Shown one piece after another: positions 25,010 to 33,917 of a DNA stretch of 60,868 nucleotides. A program made the translations under genes and the position numbers. Source of the stretch: an uncultured Lachnospiraceae bacterium (lineage in GTDB: Bacteria; Bacillota; Clostridia; Lachnospirales; Lachnospiraceae). How positions within the stretch are numbered: the first letter of the stretch is position 1; the number at the start of each line of letters is the position of its first letter. The notes beneath the pieces are model-generated. The model made no database searches. It had not been told where the DNA came from and saw only the letters and a program-made list of their open reading frames with translations. The stretch covers positions 1-60,868 of the forward strand of contig CAKRTZ010000006.1 of NCBI GenBank assembly GCA_934402515.1, written 5' to 3'.

Positions 25010-25951
25010 TTATAGTCTCGCCTGGTCTACATTCTCTCTGAACCAGTCGTAGGCAAGCTGGATGCCCTCTTCCAGTTCCACCTTGTGTGTCCAGCCCAGG
25101 TTGTGAAGCTTGGTCACATCCGTAAGTTTGCGGGGAGTTCCATCGGGCATCGCGCTGTTCCAGACAATTTCGCCCTCATAGCCAACCGTCTTTTTCACTG
25201 CCTCAGCCAACTGTTTGATGGTGACTTCCTTGCCGGTTCCGATATTCACATGCTGCTCACCGCTGTAATTCTCCAACAAGAATACGCAGGCATCTGCCAT
25301 ATCATCCACGTACAGAAACTCACGCAGGGGTGAACCGGTTCCCCAAAGTTCCACAGTAGGTGCCTGGTTTACCTTTGCCTCATGGAATTTACGAATCATG
25401 GCAGGCATGACATGGGAACCCTGCAGCTCATAGTTGTCGTGAGGTCCGTATAAATTGGTGGGCATGCAGCTGATAAAATCATCGCCATATTGACGTTTAT
25501 AGAATTTGCACATTTCCAGACCGGAAATCTTCGCAATGGCATAAGCCTCGTTGGTCACTTCCAAAGGGCCGGTCAACAGTGCGTCTTCGGGGATAGGCTG
25601 GGGAGCCATCTTGGGGTAAATGCAGGTGCTTCCCAAAAACAGTAACTTCTTTACTTTAAAATCGTGACAGCATTTGATCACATTACACTGAATCTGCATA
25701 TTTTCATAGGCAAATTCCGCAGGGGTGGTGTTGTTGGCATTGATTCCGCCAACCTTCGCTGCCGCCAGAACCACCACGTCCGGTCTCTCTGTCTCAAAGA
25801 ATTCCCGAACTGCTGCCTGGTTAGTCAGATCCAGTTCCTTATGGGTTCTGCCAATGATGTTGGTATAGCCCTTTGCCTGAAGGTTGCGGACGATGGCACT
25901 TCCCACCAGTCCTCTGTGTCCTGCTACATAAATCTTGTCTGTTTTATTCAT
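25010..25951 (-). CDS. fcl: GDP-L-fucose synthase
   Basis: 313 residues. The enzyme epimerises and reduces GDP-4-keto-6-deoxymannose to GDP-L-fucose. The NADPH-binding motif GHRGLVGSAI is at residue 11. Catalytic residues line up with E. coli WcaG one position shifted: Ser108 and Cys110 in LGSTCIYP, Tyr137 and Lys141 in YAIAK, and His180 in GSHVMP. gmd, which makes its substrate, lies two genes upstream on the same strand, with a membrane protein in between. GGAAAGG precedes the ATG. Confidence 0.95.
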   Translation of the reverse strand: MNKTDKIYVAGHRGLVGSAIVRNLQAKGYTNIIGRTHKELDLTNQAAVREFFETERPDVVVLAAAKVGGINANNTTPAEFAYENMQIQCNVIKCCHDFKVKKLLFLGSTCIYPKMAPQPIPEDALLTGPLEVTNEAYAIAKISGLEMCKFYKRQYGDDFISCMPTNLYGPHDNYELQGSHVMPAMIRKFHEAKVNQAPTVELWGTGSPLREFLYVDDMADACVFLLENYSGEQHVNIGTGKEVTIKQLAEAVKKTVGYEGEIVWNSAMPDGTPRKLTDVTKLHNLGWTHKVELEEGIQLAYDWFRENVDQARL

Positions 25952-25981
25952 TTTCTTTGCCTTTCCTGTTTCTATCTATTG

Positions 25982-26027
25982 TAACTATTAAAAATTTTCT
26001 TTTGCTCATGTGATTACTTCGTGCGGA
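25982..26027. repeat. Partial copy C of the short inverted-repeat element
   Basis: TAACTATT at 25982 is followed by TTCTTTTGCTCATGTGATTACTTCG, which matches the core of copy B with one or two changes. The right terminal repeat is not recognisable, so this is a decayed or truncated copy. It overlaps the end of the LIC_10190-type gene, whose TAA stop codon (26014-26016 on the minus strand) falls inside it. Confidence 0.6.
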
Positions 26028-27675
26028 ATCCATCCTGTAAGGTGGCTCCCCGCAGTTCGATGTCCCGCTTTCTGTCCGAGGAAGGGAAAGCATCATAGCC
26101 TACCCGGTCTCCCGACTGAGGATAATAAAAAGTAATTCCATTGATCTCGTAACTTTCCACCGGCATATTGTCGTAATCCTTCTGGCAGAGCCAGTAGTCA
26201 TTTACATAATCTGCCTTTATCTGCCGTCCCAGACTCACGGCTTTCCATAGAGCAAAACCCACCAGGAGTACCAGAAATCCACGGTATAGTGCATAGGAAA
26301 ATTTCTGTTGTAACAGCACATACCCGTTTCCCAAGAGAACCGCCGTACACAGTCCGATAAAAATAAAACCATAGCGCACCAGCGGTGCATTGGTAAGCCA
26401 GAACAAAAAGCATCCACTACAGGTCAGCTGTACCAGCCAGCTGTCCACCTGTCCCTGCTTTTTCCGAAGGAGTAACCACACTCCCCAGAATAAAGTAAAC
26501 ACCACTGTCAAAAAACTGAGTGCCACTAACAGCATATGAAATTTGGACAGTGCTGCAAACCATCCCGGAAACCATTCCAGGAAGGATTGTCCTGCCAAGG
26601 TGGAATCCGTCAGTCCCCTGCCATACACTTTGATTTCGTTGGCATCAAACCGGGCTGCTCCCGCCGGGATTTTCCAGTCTACCTGGAACAAGTCCACCGC
26701 CGGGAAAGGATAAACCAGCCATCCTGATAATATCACATTTCTTATGAGATAGGGAAGTACCACCAGGATTCCCAGCAAGAAAGAACGAAAAATGCCACGA
26801 ATATCCTTTTCCCGTATCAGCATGACCGCCGGTTTGCACACCAACAGCAAAATCAGTGCCGCAGAGAGCTTTAGCGTTATGGCATAAACGCCCAGCACGC
26901 AGAGCAGTGCATAGGGTGTGGTACTGCCGTTCTTTTCCTCCGTCAGCCTGCACCAGCGGGTCAAGATAAACAGAACCACGATGTTCATAAAATAATCGGA
27001 TTCCGGGGAAATCATCTGGTTGTAAATGGTAGTCAGATAATAAATTGCCACAAGGATGACAAAATCGGACACTGCTGCCCTTTTCCGTTTCCAACAGTCT
27101 GCAATGCCGGTGCAGGTGCAAGCCAATATCCACGCCAGGAAACCAGACATGGCATGGAAGGACTGCCCTCCCAAAAAGGAAAAGCTGAATAATGCCGTCA
27201 GAGAAAAGGCGGCACTGTTGTAGGCCAGGCGGTTGTGGAGGTTTCCCAATCCTTTCACCACTCCGTAGCTTTCCAGCCAGTGCACACTCTGGGCGTGGTA
27301 CAGGCTGGTGTCATAGTGGATTTCTCCTCTGGATGCGCCATAGGCCATAAAGAGGAAAAGGACTGTCCACGCCACCCATTTCCATCGGGGAACAGTCCGC
27401 AGTAGTGCCCGGAGTGTCTCCCGGTATGTCCGGTGACTGATCAGTACCAGTGTCCCACAGCATAGCACTAACAGCACATTTGCCAGCAGTCCTACTTTAT
27501 AAAAAAGGCTGAAAAACTGGGCATAGACGGTCAGTGCCGTGATTCCGGCAAAGAGAACACTATCCAGATACTTCAGATGATATCCTGTTTTACGACAAAT
27601 TGGGGACAGCACGGCAAGTCCCAGAATTCCTGAGACCAGCAGTGCATATCCCCAAATTAAAATCAGTGAGAGCAT
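26014..27675 (-). CDS. LIC_10190-type polytopic membrane protein
   Basis: 553 residues with around 12 membrane segments. The first large loop, GEIHYDTSLYHAQSVHWLE then GVVKGLGNLHNRLAYNSAAF, is the recognisable signature of the LIC_10190 family. Its acidic and His residues at the membrane surface resemble GT-C glycosyltransferases, so a role in adding a polyprenyl-phosphate sugar outside the cell is plausible. No function is established to my knowledge. It overlaps the 3' end of gmd by 13 bases and is followed by fcl, so it is embedded in the GDP-fucose operon. Confidence 0.8.
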   Translation of the reverse strand: MLSLILIWGYALLVSGILGLAVLSPICRKTGYHLKYLDSVLFAGITALTVYAQFFSLFYKVGLLANVLLVLCCGTLVLISHRTYRETLRALLRTVPRWKWVAWTVLFLFMAYGASRGEIHYDTSLYHAQSVHWLESYGVVKGLGNLHNRLAYNSAAFSLTALFSFSFLGGQSFHAMSGFLAWILACTCTGIADCWKRKRAAVSDFVILVAIYYLTTIYNQMISPESDYFMNIVVLFILTRWCRLTEEKNGSTTPYALLCVLGVYAITLKLSAALILLLVCKPAVMLIREKDIRGIFRSFLLGILVVLPYLIRNVILSGWLVYPFPAVDLFQVDWKIPAGAARFDANEIKVYGRGLTDSTLAGQSFLEWFPGWFAALSKFHMLLVALSFLTVVFTLFWGVWLLLRKKQGQVDSWLVQLTCSGCFLFWLTNAPLVRYGFIFIGLCTAVLLGNGYVLLQQKFSYALYRGFLVLLVGFALWKAVSLGRQIKADYVNDYWLCQKDYDNMPVESYEINGITFYYPQSGDRVGYDAFPSSDRKRDIELRGATLQDGFRTK

Positions 27676-28733
27676 TTCGCTTTATATTCCTCGCTGCCCA
27701 TTCCGGCAATCTTACGCATATCGGAGTCCATCATCATGGAAACCAGATGTCTGAAATCCACATCCCGTTTCCATCCCAGGGTCTTTTCTGCTTTTTCACA
27801 GTTACCCCAGAGGAACTCTACCTCTGCGGGACGATAGAATTGAGGATTTACATCCACCAGAAGTCTGCCGTTTGCTGCATCGTAGCCTTTTTCATTGACG
27901 CCTTCGCCTTCCCAGCGGATCTGGATGCCCACTTCTTCAAAAGCAGCCTCCACAAATTCACGGACGGTATGGGTTTCATTGGTCGACAGCACATAATCGT
28001 CCGGTTTCTCCTGCTGGAGCATGAGCCACATGCCTTTTACATAATCACCGGCAAAGCCCCAGTCACGTTTGGCATTCATATTTCCAAGGGAAAGTTTCTC
28101 CTGGTTGCCCGCCAGAATGTTGGCAATTGCCAGCGTAATCTTTCTGGTTACGAAGTTCTCACCACGGCGGGGAGATTCATGGTTGAACAGAATACCGTTG
28201 CAGGCAAACATATTATAGGATTCTCTGTAGTTTACGGTTATCCAGTAAGAGTACAGTTTCGCCACACCGTAAGGGCTCTTGGGATAAAAGGGAGTCTTTT
28301 CACTCTGGGGTGCCGTCTCCGGGATTCCACCGAAAAGTTCGGAGGTGGACGCCTGGTAGAAACGGCAGGGGCCACCGTTGACACGAATCGCCTCCAGCAG
28401 CTTCAAAGTACTGATTCCTGTCGCCTCCGCGGTATATTCCGGTACTTCAAAGGAAATTCCAACGTGGGACTGTGCTGCCAGGTTATAAACCTCGGTGGGT
28501 TTGATTTCAGAAATCAGACGCATCAGATTGCTGGAATCGGTGGTGTCTGCATAGTGCAGGAAAAATTTTACGTTATTATAGGAAGAATGGAGAATCGGCT
28601 GGATTCTGGATGCAATTTCTTCGCTGTGGCGTCGAATCAGTCCATGTACCTCATATCCTTTTTCTAATAAAAACTCTGCCAGATAAGAACCGTCCTGTCC
28701 GGTCACTCCGGTGATCAATGCTACATTTCTCAT
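27663..28733 (-). CDS. gmd: GDP-mannose 4,6-dehydratase
   Basis: 356 residues, SDR family. It converts GDP-mannose to GDP-4-keto-6-deoxymannose, the first step to GDP-L-fucose. Signs are TGVTGQDGSYLAEFLL at residue 8, the GLIRRHS stretch for NADP binding, Thr130 and Glu132 in QASTSELFG, Tyr155 and Lys159 in SPYGVAK, and FNHESPRRGENFVTRKI for GDP-mannose binding. GAAGGAG precedes the ATG. It is the first gene of a unit gmd - LIC_10190 protein - fcl - gtrB-like. Confidence 0.96.
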   Translation of the reverse strand: MRNVALITGVTGQDGSYLAEFLLEKGYEVHGLIRRHSEEIASRIQPILHSSYNNVKFFLHYADTTDSSNLMRLISEIKPTEVYNLAAQSHVGISFEVPEYTAEATGISTLKLLEAIRVNGGPCRFYQASTSELFGGIPETAPQSEKTPFYPKSPYGVAKLYSYWITVNYRESYNMFACNGILFNHESPRRGENFVTRKITLAIANILAGNQEKLSLGNMNAKRDWGFAGDYVKGMWLMLQQEKPDDYVLSTNETHTVREFVEAAFEEVGIQIRWEGEGVNEKGYDAANGRLLVDVNPQFYRPAEVEFLWGNCEKAEKTLGWKRDVDFRHLVSMMMDSDMRKIAGMGSEEYKAKCSH

Positions 28734-28767
28734 GAAAATCTCCTTCAGTTAATGTTCAATATGAATC

Positions 28768-28806
28768 ATCATAGCACAGTCGCTTCCAATCGTAAACTCC
28801 GACTGT
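28768..28806 (-). promoter_or_regulatory. gmd promoter with an overlapping inverted repeat
   Basis: On the minus strand TTTACG (28796-28791), 17-base spacer, TATGAT (28773-28768), with TGC extending the -10. A 7 bp inverted repeat, ACAGTCG (28776-28782) and CGACTGT (28800-28806), brackets the -35 and could be an operator. No U-tract follows, so it is not an intrinsic terminator of the upstream HD-GYP gene. Confidence 0.6.
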
Positions 28807-28821
28807 TCTGGATAAAATGAT

Positions 28822-29916
28822 TTACTCAATAATCAGGCTGGCACACTCCACCTGGGACAGGTCATAAACCTTACCCGAGTGAAGTGCCACGATCTTGGGG
28901 CGTAGCGGGTAGCCCTCATTATTTTTGACAACCTTTGCTTTTTCCCCATTGCTGAGTGTGACCACCGTACCCAGAGGATACAGCAAAACACTTTCCAAAA
29001 AGCTTTGAATCGCTTTCACATCCAGTTCGTGGGACATGGCCATAATCATCTCGGTGGCATCCCGCTGGGTGAAGGCCTTTTTGTAGGGGCGTTCCGTCAC
29101 AAGGGCATCATAGATATCCACCACCGCAAGGATTCTGGCGAAGGGGCAGATGGTATTGCTGGTAGCCCCTATGGGGTAGCCCTTGCCATTCATCTTCTCA
29201 TGATGCTGCAGAACCCCAAGTAGAATATCCGGAGTGATGTCCGGCTTCTTTTTCAAAATATTATATCCAAATAAGGAATGTTTCTTCATCAGGGCAAACT
29301 CTTCTTCTGTAAGCTTGTCCGGCTTGTTCAGGATTTCATTGGGAATTTGAGATTTCCCCACATCGTGAAGTAATCCGGTAATGCCGATCTTGTAAACATC
29401 CTCCTGGGAAAAACCATAATTCTTTGCAATGATCATGGCTATGGAAGCCACATCCACGCTGTGCTGAAAAGTATACTCATCACTGAGTTTCAAAGCACCG
29501 ATGTCCACCGCAATGGCATCATTCTCCATGATGGCTTTCATCAGATCCGTGGATATATTGTCCGCTGTGGACACAAAGTCATCGGAGTCCGGGTTGCTGA
29601 ATAAGTATTGAACGCCGGTTCCTACCCGTTTCTTCACGCTCTCCGACAGCTGAATCTTCGCCCGATCCGGTACGGAAAGCTTCTGGATCGTCTCCCGGGT
29701 CTCCGGTGCGACCTCAATGTTACTCTCCTCCGGGTCCTCCTCCCCTTCACGGATGTAAACACCCGTGATCCCCAGTTTCCGAAGGGAATCGATAATGTAA
29801 TTGTCCAGTGCTGTTTTGCGATGTACCAGTGCCCGGCCTGTCCGATCAATAATCGATTGGTCGATCACCATACCTTCCTTCAACAGCCTTATGCTGACGT
29901 ATCTTCGTTTAATCAA
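28822..29916 (-). CDS. HD-GYP domain phosphodiesterase (c-di-GMP hydrolysis)
   Basis: About 364 residues. The N-terminal ~110 residues resemble DUF3391-type domains that precede many HD-GYP domains. The catalytic core has FQHSVDVA, LLHDVGKSQIP with the His-Asp pair near residue 185, and LQHHEKMNGKGYPIG with the GYP-type motif near 250; all metal ligands seem present, so it should cleave c-di-GMP. The start is a TTG: the one at 29922 directly abuts AGAGGG, while TTG at 29916 has proper spacing, so I chose the latter. It lies 18 bases after rfbD and shares its promoter. Confidence 0.87.
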   Translation of the reverse strand: MIKRRYVSIRLLKEGMVIDQSIIDRTGRALVHRKTALDNYIIDSLRKLGITGVYIREGEEDPEESNIEVAPETRETIQKLSVPDRAKIQLSESVKKRVGTGVQYLFSNPDSDDFVSTADNISTDLMKAIMENDAIAVDIGALKLSDEYTFQHSVDVASIAMIIAKNYGFSQEDVYKIGITGLLHDVGKSQIPNEILNKPDKLTEEEFALMKKHSLFGYNILKKKPDITPDILLGVLQHHEKMNGKGYPIGATSNTICPFARILAVVDIYDALVTERPYKKAFTQRDATEMIMAMSHELDVKAIQSFLESVLLYPLGTVVTLSNGEKAKVVKNNEGYPLRPKIVALHSGKVYDLSQVECASLIIE

Positions 29917-29934
29917 ACCCAATCCCTCTTATGT

Positions 29935-30783
29935 TTATAACAGTGTTTTGATATACTCCTCGAAAGCCTCTTCCCAATCCTTGAATTTGAAATCCGTAGT
30001 CAGTTTCAGCATGTAATTTTCAAGAATAGAATAGGCAGGACGATAGGCCGGAGCATTGTATTCTTCTGTGCTGATTCCTACCACCTCTGTGCTCTTTCCT
30101 GCACGTTTAAAAATATAACGGGCAAAGTCAGCCCAGTTGGTGTCCCCCTCGCAGGTGGCATGAAACAGGCCATAGTTTTCAGTGGGCAGCAGATAGCAAA
30201 TGGCTTTTGCCAGTTCAGATGCGCTGGTGGGAGTGCCAAACTGGTCATTAACCACTTTCAGCGTATCATGATCCTCTGACAGGCGGAGCATGGTTTTAAT
30301 AAAGTTTTTACCGTCTCCATAGAGCCATGCGGTACGCAGAATAAAATAGTTCTGTGCAAATTCTTTCACAAACTGTTCCCCCGCCAGTTTGGTCTTGCCA
30401 TACATTCCTTTCGGTCCCACCGGGTCAAACTCCGTCAAAGGCTTCTCTGCCACATCTCCGGGAAATACATAATCCGTAGAAACATGAATGAGCTTTGCTC
30501 CGGTTTCCGCGGCCGCGATACTTAAATTCCTGGGACCAATGGCATTGATACGATATGCCAGATCCTGCTGACTTTCGCAGGCATCCACTCCGGTGTGGGC
30601 TGCACAGTTGATGATGGCATAGGGCTGAACCTCTCTGGCCATTTCCAGCACTTTTTCGATACTGGTGATATCCAGTTCTGCCACATCCGTGTTGATCAGT
30701 TCATATTCCTCATTATTTTCCAATTCCTTATTGATTGCTCTGCCAAGCTGTCCGTTGCAGCCTGTGACAATAATTTTTTTCAT
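29935..30783 (-). CDS. rfbD: dTDP-4-dehydrorhamnose reductase
   Basis: About 282 residues. It starts MKKIIVTGCNGQLGRAI, the NAD(P)H-binding motif, with GGAGG upstream; a start eight codons earlier is less likely. Family landmarks are INCAAHTGVDACE, LIHVSTDYVFPG, and the catalytic MYGKTKLAGE with Tyr and Lys; the C-terminal RPAYSILEN matches RmlD. It makes dTDP-L-rhamnose from the 4-keto precursor. rfbA, rfbB and rfbC are not in the window. It is co-transcribed with the HD-GYP gene. Confidence 0.92.
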   Translation of the reverse strand: MKKIIVTGCNGQLGRAINKELENNEEYELINTDVAELDITSIEKVLEMAREVQPYAIINCAAHTGVDACESQQDLAYRINAIGPRNLSIAAAETGAKLIHVSTDYVFPGDVAEKPLTEFDPVGPKGMYGKTKLAGEQFVKEFAQNYFILRTAWLYGDGKNFIKTMLRLSEDHDTLKVVNDQFGTPTSASELAKAICYLLPTENYGLFHATCEGDTNWADFARYIFKRAGKSTEVVGISTEEYNAPAYRPAYSILENYMLKLTTDFKFKDWEEAFEEYIKTLL

Positions 30784-30822
30784 TATTTTTAATGACCTCC
30801 AAGTCATAAAGAGTTACCTTAT

Positions 30823-30851
30823 ATTTTATCAAAGGCAGGCAGGTTTTGCAA
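30823..30851 (-). promoter_or_regulatory. Sigma-A promoter of rfbD and the HD-GYP gene
   Basis: On the minus strand TTGCAA (30851-30846), 17-base spacer, TAAAAT (30828-30823). The leader of about 35 bases contains GGAGG. Confidence 0.75.
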
Positions 30852-30912
30852 TCATTCACCAATCTTTTCTGGGTCTTACTAAATAATTAAGAAAAGATTT
30901 CGGCAGATGAAC

Positions 30913-30942
30913 TTGTGAGTGGTACGACATCTATGGTAGAAT
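30913..30942 (+). promoter_or_regulatory. Promoter of the DUF3048 lipoprotein gene
   Basis: TTGTGA (30913-30918), 18-base spacer, TAGAAT (30937-30942), extended by TGG. ATCGACA just downstream (30950-30956) is one base from a Spo0A box, too weak a match to call. Confidence 0.6.
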
Positions 30943-30982
30943 AGTTTTATCGACACAAGATATCTCATCAGGAGGAAATTAC

Positions 30983-32140
30983 ATGAAAAGAAAACATATA
31001 TTACTGCTGACAGCTTTATCCCTGTCCCTTGCTCTCAGTGGCTGTGGCAAAAGCGATTCCGAAGAGACCGGCAACATGACAGAGGAAACCACTGTCTGGG
31101 AAACCCTTCCCGCCGAAGAACAGTTACCCGCTGAGGAAACGCAGGAGACCGGCGAGGAAACTGCCGAAGAAAATCATGATGGTATGTATCGCAGCGAAAT
31201 TACCAACGAGTGGATCGATGAGAGCCTGAAGGATCATCGTCCCGTTGCGGTAATGATCGACAATGAAAAAATCGCTCTTCCCCACTATGGCACAGCACAG
31301 GCTGATGTGGTTTATGAAATCATGAACAGTACCGAAAACAGCCGCGTGACCCGTCTTATGGCAATCGTAAAGGATTATGAAAAGATCGAACAGTTAGGAA
31401 GCATCCGAAGCACCCGTCCCACCAACTTATTGCTTGCAGCAGAGTGGAATGCAATCCTGATCCATGATGGCGGTCCTTTCTACATTGACCAGTATGTCTC
31501 CAAGGGATATACTAATAACTTAAGTGGTGGTTTCGCCCGTTTCAGTAATGGGAAAAGCGCAGAATTTACTGAATATCTGACTTATAATTCCTACAGCAAT
31601 CCCAAGACCGGTAAATCCTTTGACGGTTTGAAACAACGCCTGGAAAAATCCAATTTCAGCATCACCTACAACCAGTATTATCAGGGCGGTCACTTTAAAT
31701 TCTCCGACGAAACCCTGGATCTGGCTGACAGAAGTGACTCCATCAATGCAACAGAGGTAAAGCTTCCTTTCCCTCACAACAGTTCCACTTTGAAATATAA
31801 TGAGGAAACCGGAACTTACGATTACTATGAATATGGCGAGGCTCACAAAGACGCGGATACCGGCGCACAGCTGACCTTCACCAACGTATTATTGCAGAAC
31901 TGTACCTTCTCCCAGTTGGATGAGCACGGCTATCTGATTTACAACTGTATCGACAGTGGTCGTGATGGTTACTATCTCACCGGCGGCAAGGCCGTTCCCG
32001 TCAAATGGATAAAGTCCGGCGAATCCGATATGACTGTATTCCTTGACAAGACTACCGGCGAACAGATCGAAATGAATACCGGCAAAACCTACATTGCGCT
32101 GGTTCCCTCCGATGGATGGAGCAGCATGGAGATCAACTAA
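30983..32140 (+). CDS. DUF3048 domain lipoprotein (YerB-like)
   Basis: 385 residues. A lipoprotein signal peptide ends in LALSGC with the lipid-anchored Cys at residue 21, followed by a Glu- and Thr-rich linker of about 50 residues. The DUF3048 N-terminal part follows (RPVAVMIDNEKIALPHYG, ADVVYEIMNSTENSRVTRLMA, QLGSIRSTRP), then the C-terminal part with FTNVLLQNC and GKAVPVKWIKSGES. The family is common in Firmicutes, on the outer face of the membrane, with unknown function. It is a single gene with its own promoter and terminator. GGAGGAA precedes the ATG. Confidence 0.92.
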   Translation: MKRKHILLLTALSLSLALSGCGKSDSEETGNMTEETTVWETLPAEEQLPAEETQETGEETAEENHDGMYRSEITNEWIDESLKDHRPVAVMIDNEKIALPHYGTAQADVVYEIMNSTENSRVTRLMAIVKDYEKIEQLGSIRSTRPTNLLLAAEWNAILIHDGGPFYIDQYVSKGYTNNLSGGFARFSNGKSAEFTEYLTYNSYSNPKTGKSFDGLKQRLEKSNFSITYNQYYQGGHFKFSDETLDLADRSDSINATEVKLPFPHNSSTLKYNEETGTYDYYEYGEAHKDADTGAQLTFTNVLLQNCTFSQLDEHGYLIYNCIDSGRDGYYLTGGKAVPVKWIKSGESDMTVFLDKTTGEQIEMNTGKTYIALVPSDGWSSMEIN

Positions 32141-32173
32141 GCTGTGTCTGTTCTTTAAAGAAGTTCTTAACGC

Positions 32174-32206
32174 AAATCCCCTGGAATTAAGTTCCAGGGG
32201 ATTTTT
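32174..32206 (+). terminator. Terminator between DUF3048 gene and leuA, usable on both strands
   Basis: AAATCCCCTGGAA (32174-32186) and TTCCAGGGGATT (32192-32203) form a long stem with a five-base loop, followed by TTTTT. The A-rich left foot gives a T-run on the other strand too, so it can also end the leuA transcript. Confidence 0.9.
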
Positions 32207-32234
32207 ATATTGCTGTTTTCTTTCAACAAACGGT

Positions 32235-33914
32235 TTATTTATCGCCCAGTCCCAATCTGTTGAGTGCTGAGAAGATGGCGCGTACAGATGCTCTGGTAAT
32301 ATTGGAGCTGACACCTACACCGTAGGTCACGCGACCGGTATCTGCATCCAGCATATGAATGTAGGCCGCTGCCTGAGAGTTAGAACCACTCTGCAGTGCA
32401 TGTTCCTCGTAGTCCAGAATCTTAATATCCAGATTCAGGTTTTCTGCAATACCACGGCGGACTGCATCAATAGGTCCGTTACCAACGGCCTCAAAGGATT
32501 TCTCCACGCCATGATCCTTATATACAACCGTAACTTTGGTATCAAATTCCGTCTGAACCTCACCACTGAGATCATCCACGCGCAGTCTGGAGAAATGCAG
32601 AGGCTCTTTGCGATCCAGGTACTCTGCCCTGAAGCTGTTCATGATCTGATCCGGAGATACTTCTCCCTGTTTCTCGGAGATTTTCTGGATCACATTGGCA
32701 AATTCCTTGTGCATGCCCTTAGGAAGTTTAAATCCAAAGTAAGTATCCATTACAAAGGCTACACCGCCTTTACCGGACTGGGAATTAATACGAACGATGG
32801 GTTCATATTCTCTTCCGATATCTGCAGGATCGATAGGAAGGTAAGGAACTTCCCAGTACTGACCGTTGCGTTCCCGCATGGCCTGCACACCTTTGTTGAT
32901 TGCATCCTGATGGGAACCGGAAAATGCGGTAAATACCAGTTTACCGGCATAGGGATGTCTGGGATGAATGGGAATTTTACAGCAGCGTTCATAGATCTCG
33001 ATGCTCTCATTTACATGCTCCAGTGCCAGTTCCGGATTAATTCCCTGAGAAAACATATTATAGGCAATGTTGAGCACATCCACATTACCGGTACGCTCGC
33101 CATTTCCAAACAGGGTACCCTCCACACGCTGTGCACCTGCCAGCAATGACAGTTCTGCACTTGCCACGCCGGTACCGCGATCATTATGGGGATGTACGCT
33201 TAAGATAATTGTATCGCGATCTTTAAAATGGCGGTTCATCCATTCAATCTGATCCGCATACACATTGGGGGTATTCATCTCTACGGTAGAGGGAAGATTG
33301 ATGATCATGGGATCTTCTTTGGTAGGGCCCCAGGTTTCCTGTACTGCGGTACAGATCTCCAGTGCATAGTCCAGTTCGGTTCCGGTGAAACTCTCCGGAG
33401 AGTACTCCAGAATGATCTTACCCGGGAACTTGGCTGCACGTTCTTTCACCATCTTTGTACCTTTAACCGCAATCTCCGTGATATGCTCTTTATCCATGTG
33501 GAACACCACATCACGCTGTAAGGTGGAGGTGGAATTATAAATATGTACGATTGCCTGACTGCATCCTTCAATTGCTTCAAAAGTACGGTCAATCAGTTCC
33601 TCACGGCACTGCGTCAGCACCTGAACCTTGACATCATCAGGAATCATCTTGCGATCAATGAGCTGGCGCAGGAAATCAAATTCAATCTGGCTGGCCGCCG
33701 GAAATCCTACCTCAATCTCCTTAAAGCCCAGCTTCACCAGATACTGGAACATCTCAATCTTTTCTTCCACAACCATAGGGTCAATCAATGCCTGGTTGCC
33801 ATCACGCAGATCCACGCTGCACCAGATGGGTGCTTTTTCAATCTCCTTATTGGGCCACTCACGCTCCGGATAATGAATCACCGGATTTCTCTTATACCTC
33901 GCATAGTTTAACAT
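32235..33914 (-). CDS. leuA: 2-isopropylmalate synthase, type 2
   Basis: About 559 residues from ATG at 33914, with AAGGAGGA upstream; the frame extends 30 codons further but only through the leader. It condenses acetyl-CoA with 2-oxoisovalerate, the first step of leucine synthesis. The N-terminal TIM barrel has SVDLRDGNQALIDPM, a divalent metal site with HPHNDRGTGVA, and NGERTGNVD. The start LNYARYKRNPVIHYP and the length mark the longer LeuA class found in Actinobacteria and some Clostridia. The C-terminal ~130 residues form the LeuA allosteric domain, so leucine feedback is likely. No other leu gene is adjacent. Confidence 0.95.
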   Translation of the reverse strand: MLNYARYKRNPVIHYPEREWPNKEIEKAPIWCSVDLRDGNQALIDPMVVEEKIEMFQYLVKLGFKEIEVGFPAASQIEFDFLRQLIDRKMIPDDVKVQVLTQCREELIDRTFEAIEGCSQAIVHIYNSTSTLQRDVVFHMDKEHITEIAVKGTKMVKERAAKFPGKIILEYSPESFTGTELDYALEICTAVQETWGPTKEDPMIINLPSTVEMNTPNVYADQIEWMNRHFKDRDTIILSVHPHNDRGTGVASAELSLLAGAQRVEGTLFGNGERTGNVDVLNIAYNMFSQGINPELALEHVNESIEIYERCCKIPIHPRHPYAGKLVFTAFSGSHQDAINKGVQAMRERNGQYWEVPYLPIDPADIGREYEPIVRINSQSGKGGVAFVMDTYFGFKLPKGMHKEFANVIQKISEKQGEVSPDQIMNSFRAEYLDRKEPLHFSRLRVDDLSGEVQTEFDTKVTVVYKDHGVEKSFEAVGNGPIDAVRRGIAENLNLDIKILDYEEHALQSGSNSQAAAYIHMLDADTGRVTYGVGVSSNITRASVRAIFSALNRLGLGDK

Positions 33915-33917
33915 GTT

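Noticed and set aside
27600..28667. 355-codon open frame on the plus strand
   Set aside because: It runs antisense to gmd, whose catalytic motifs are intact. The translated product has no recognisable domain and no ribosome binding site was evident.
32355..33149. 264-codon plus-strand open frame
   Set aside because: Antisense to leuA; no domain, no promoter or ribosome binding site.
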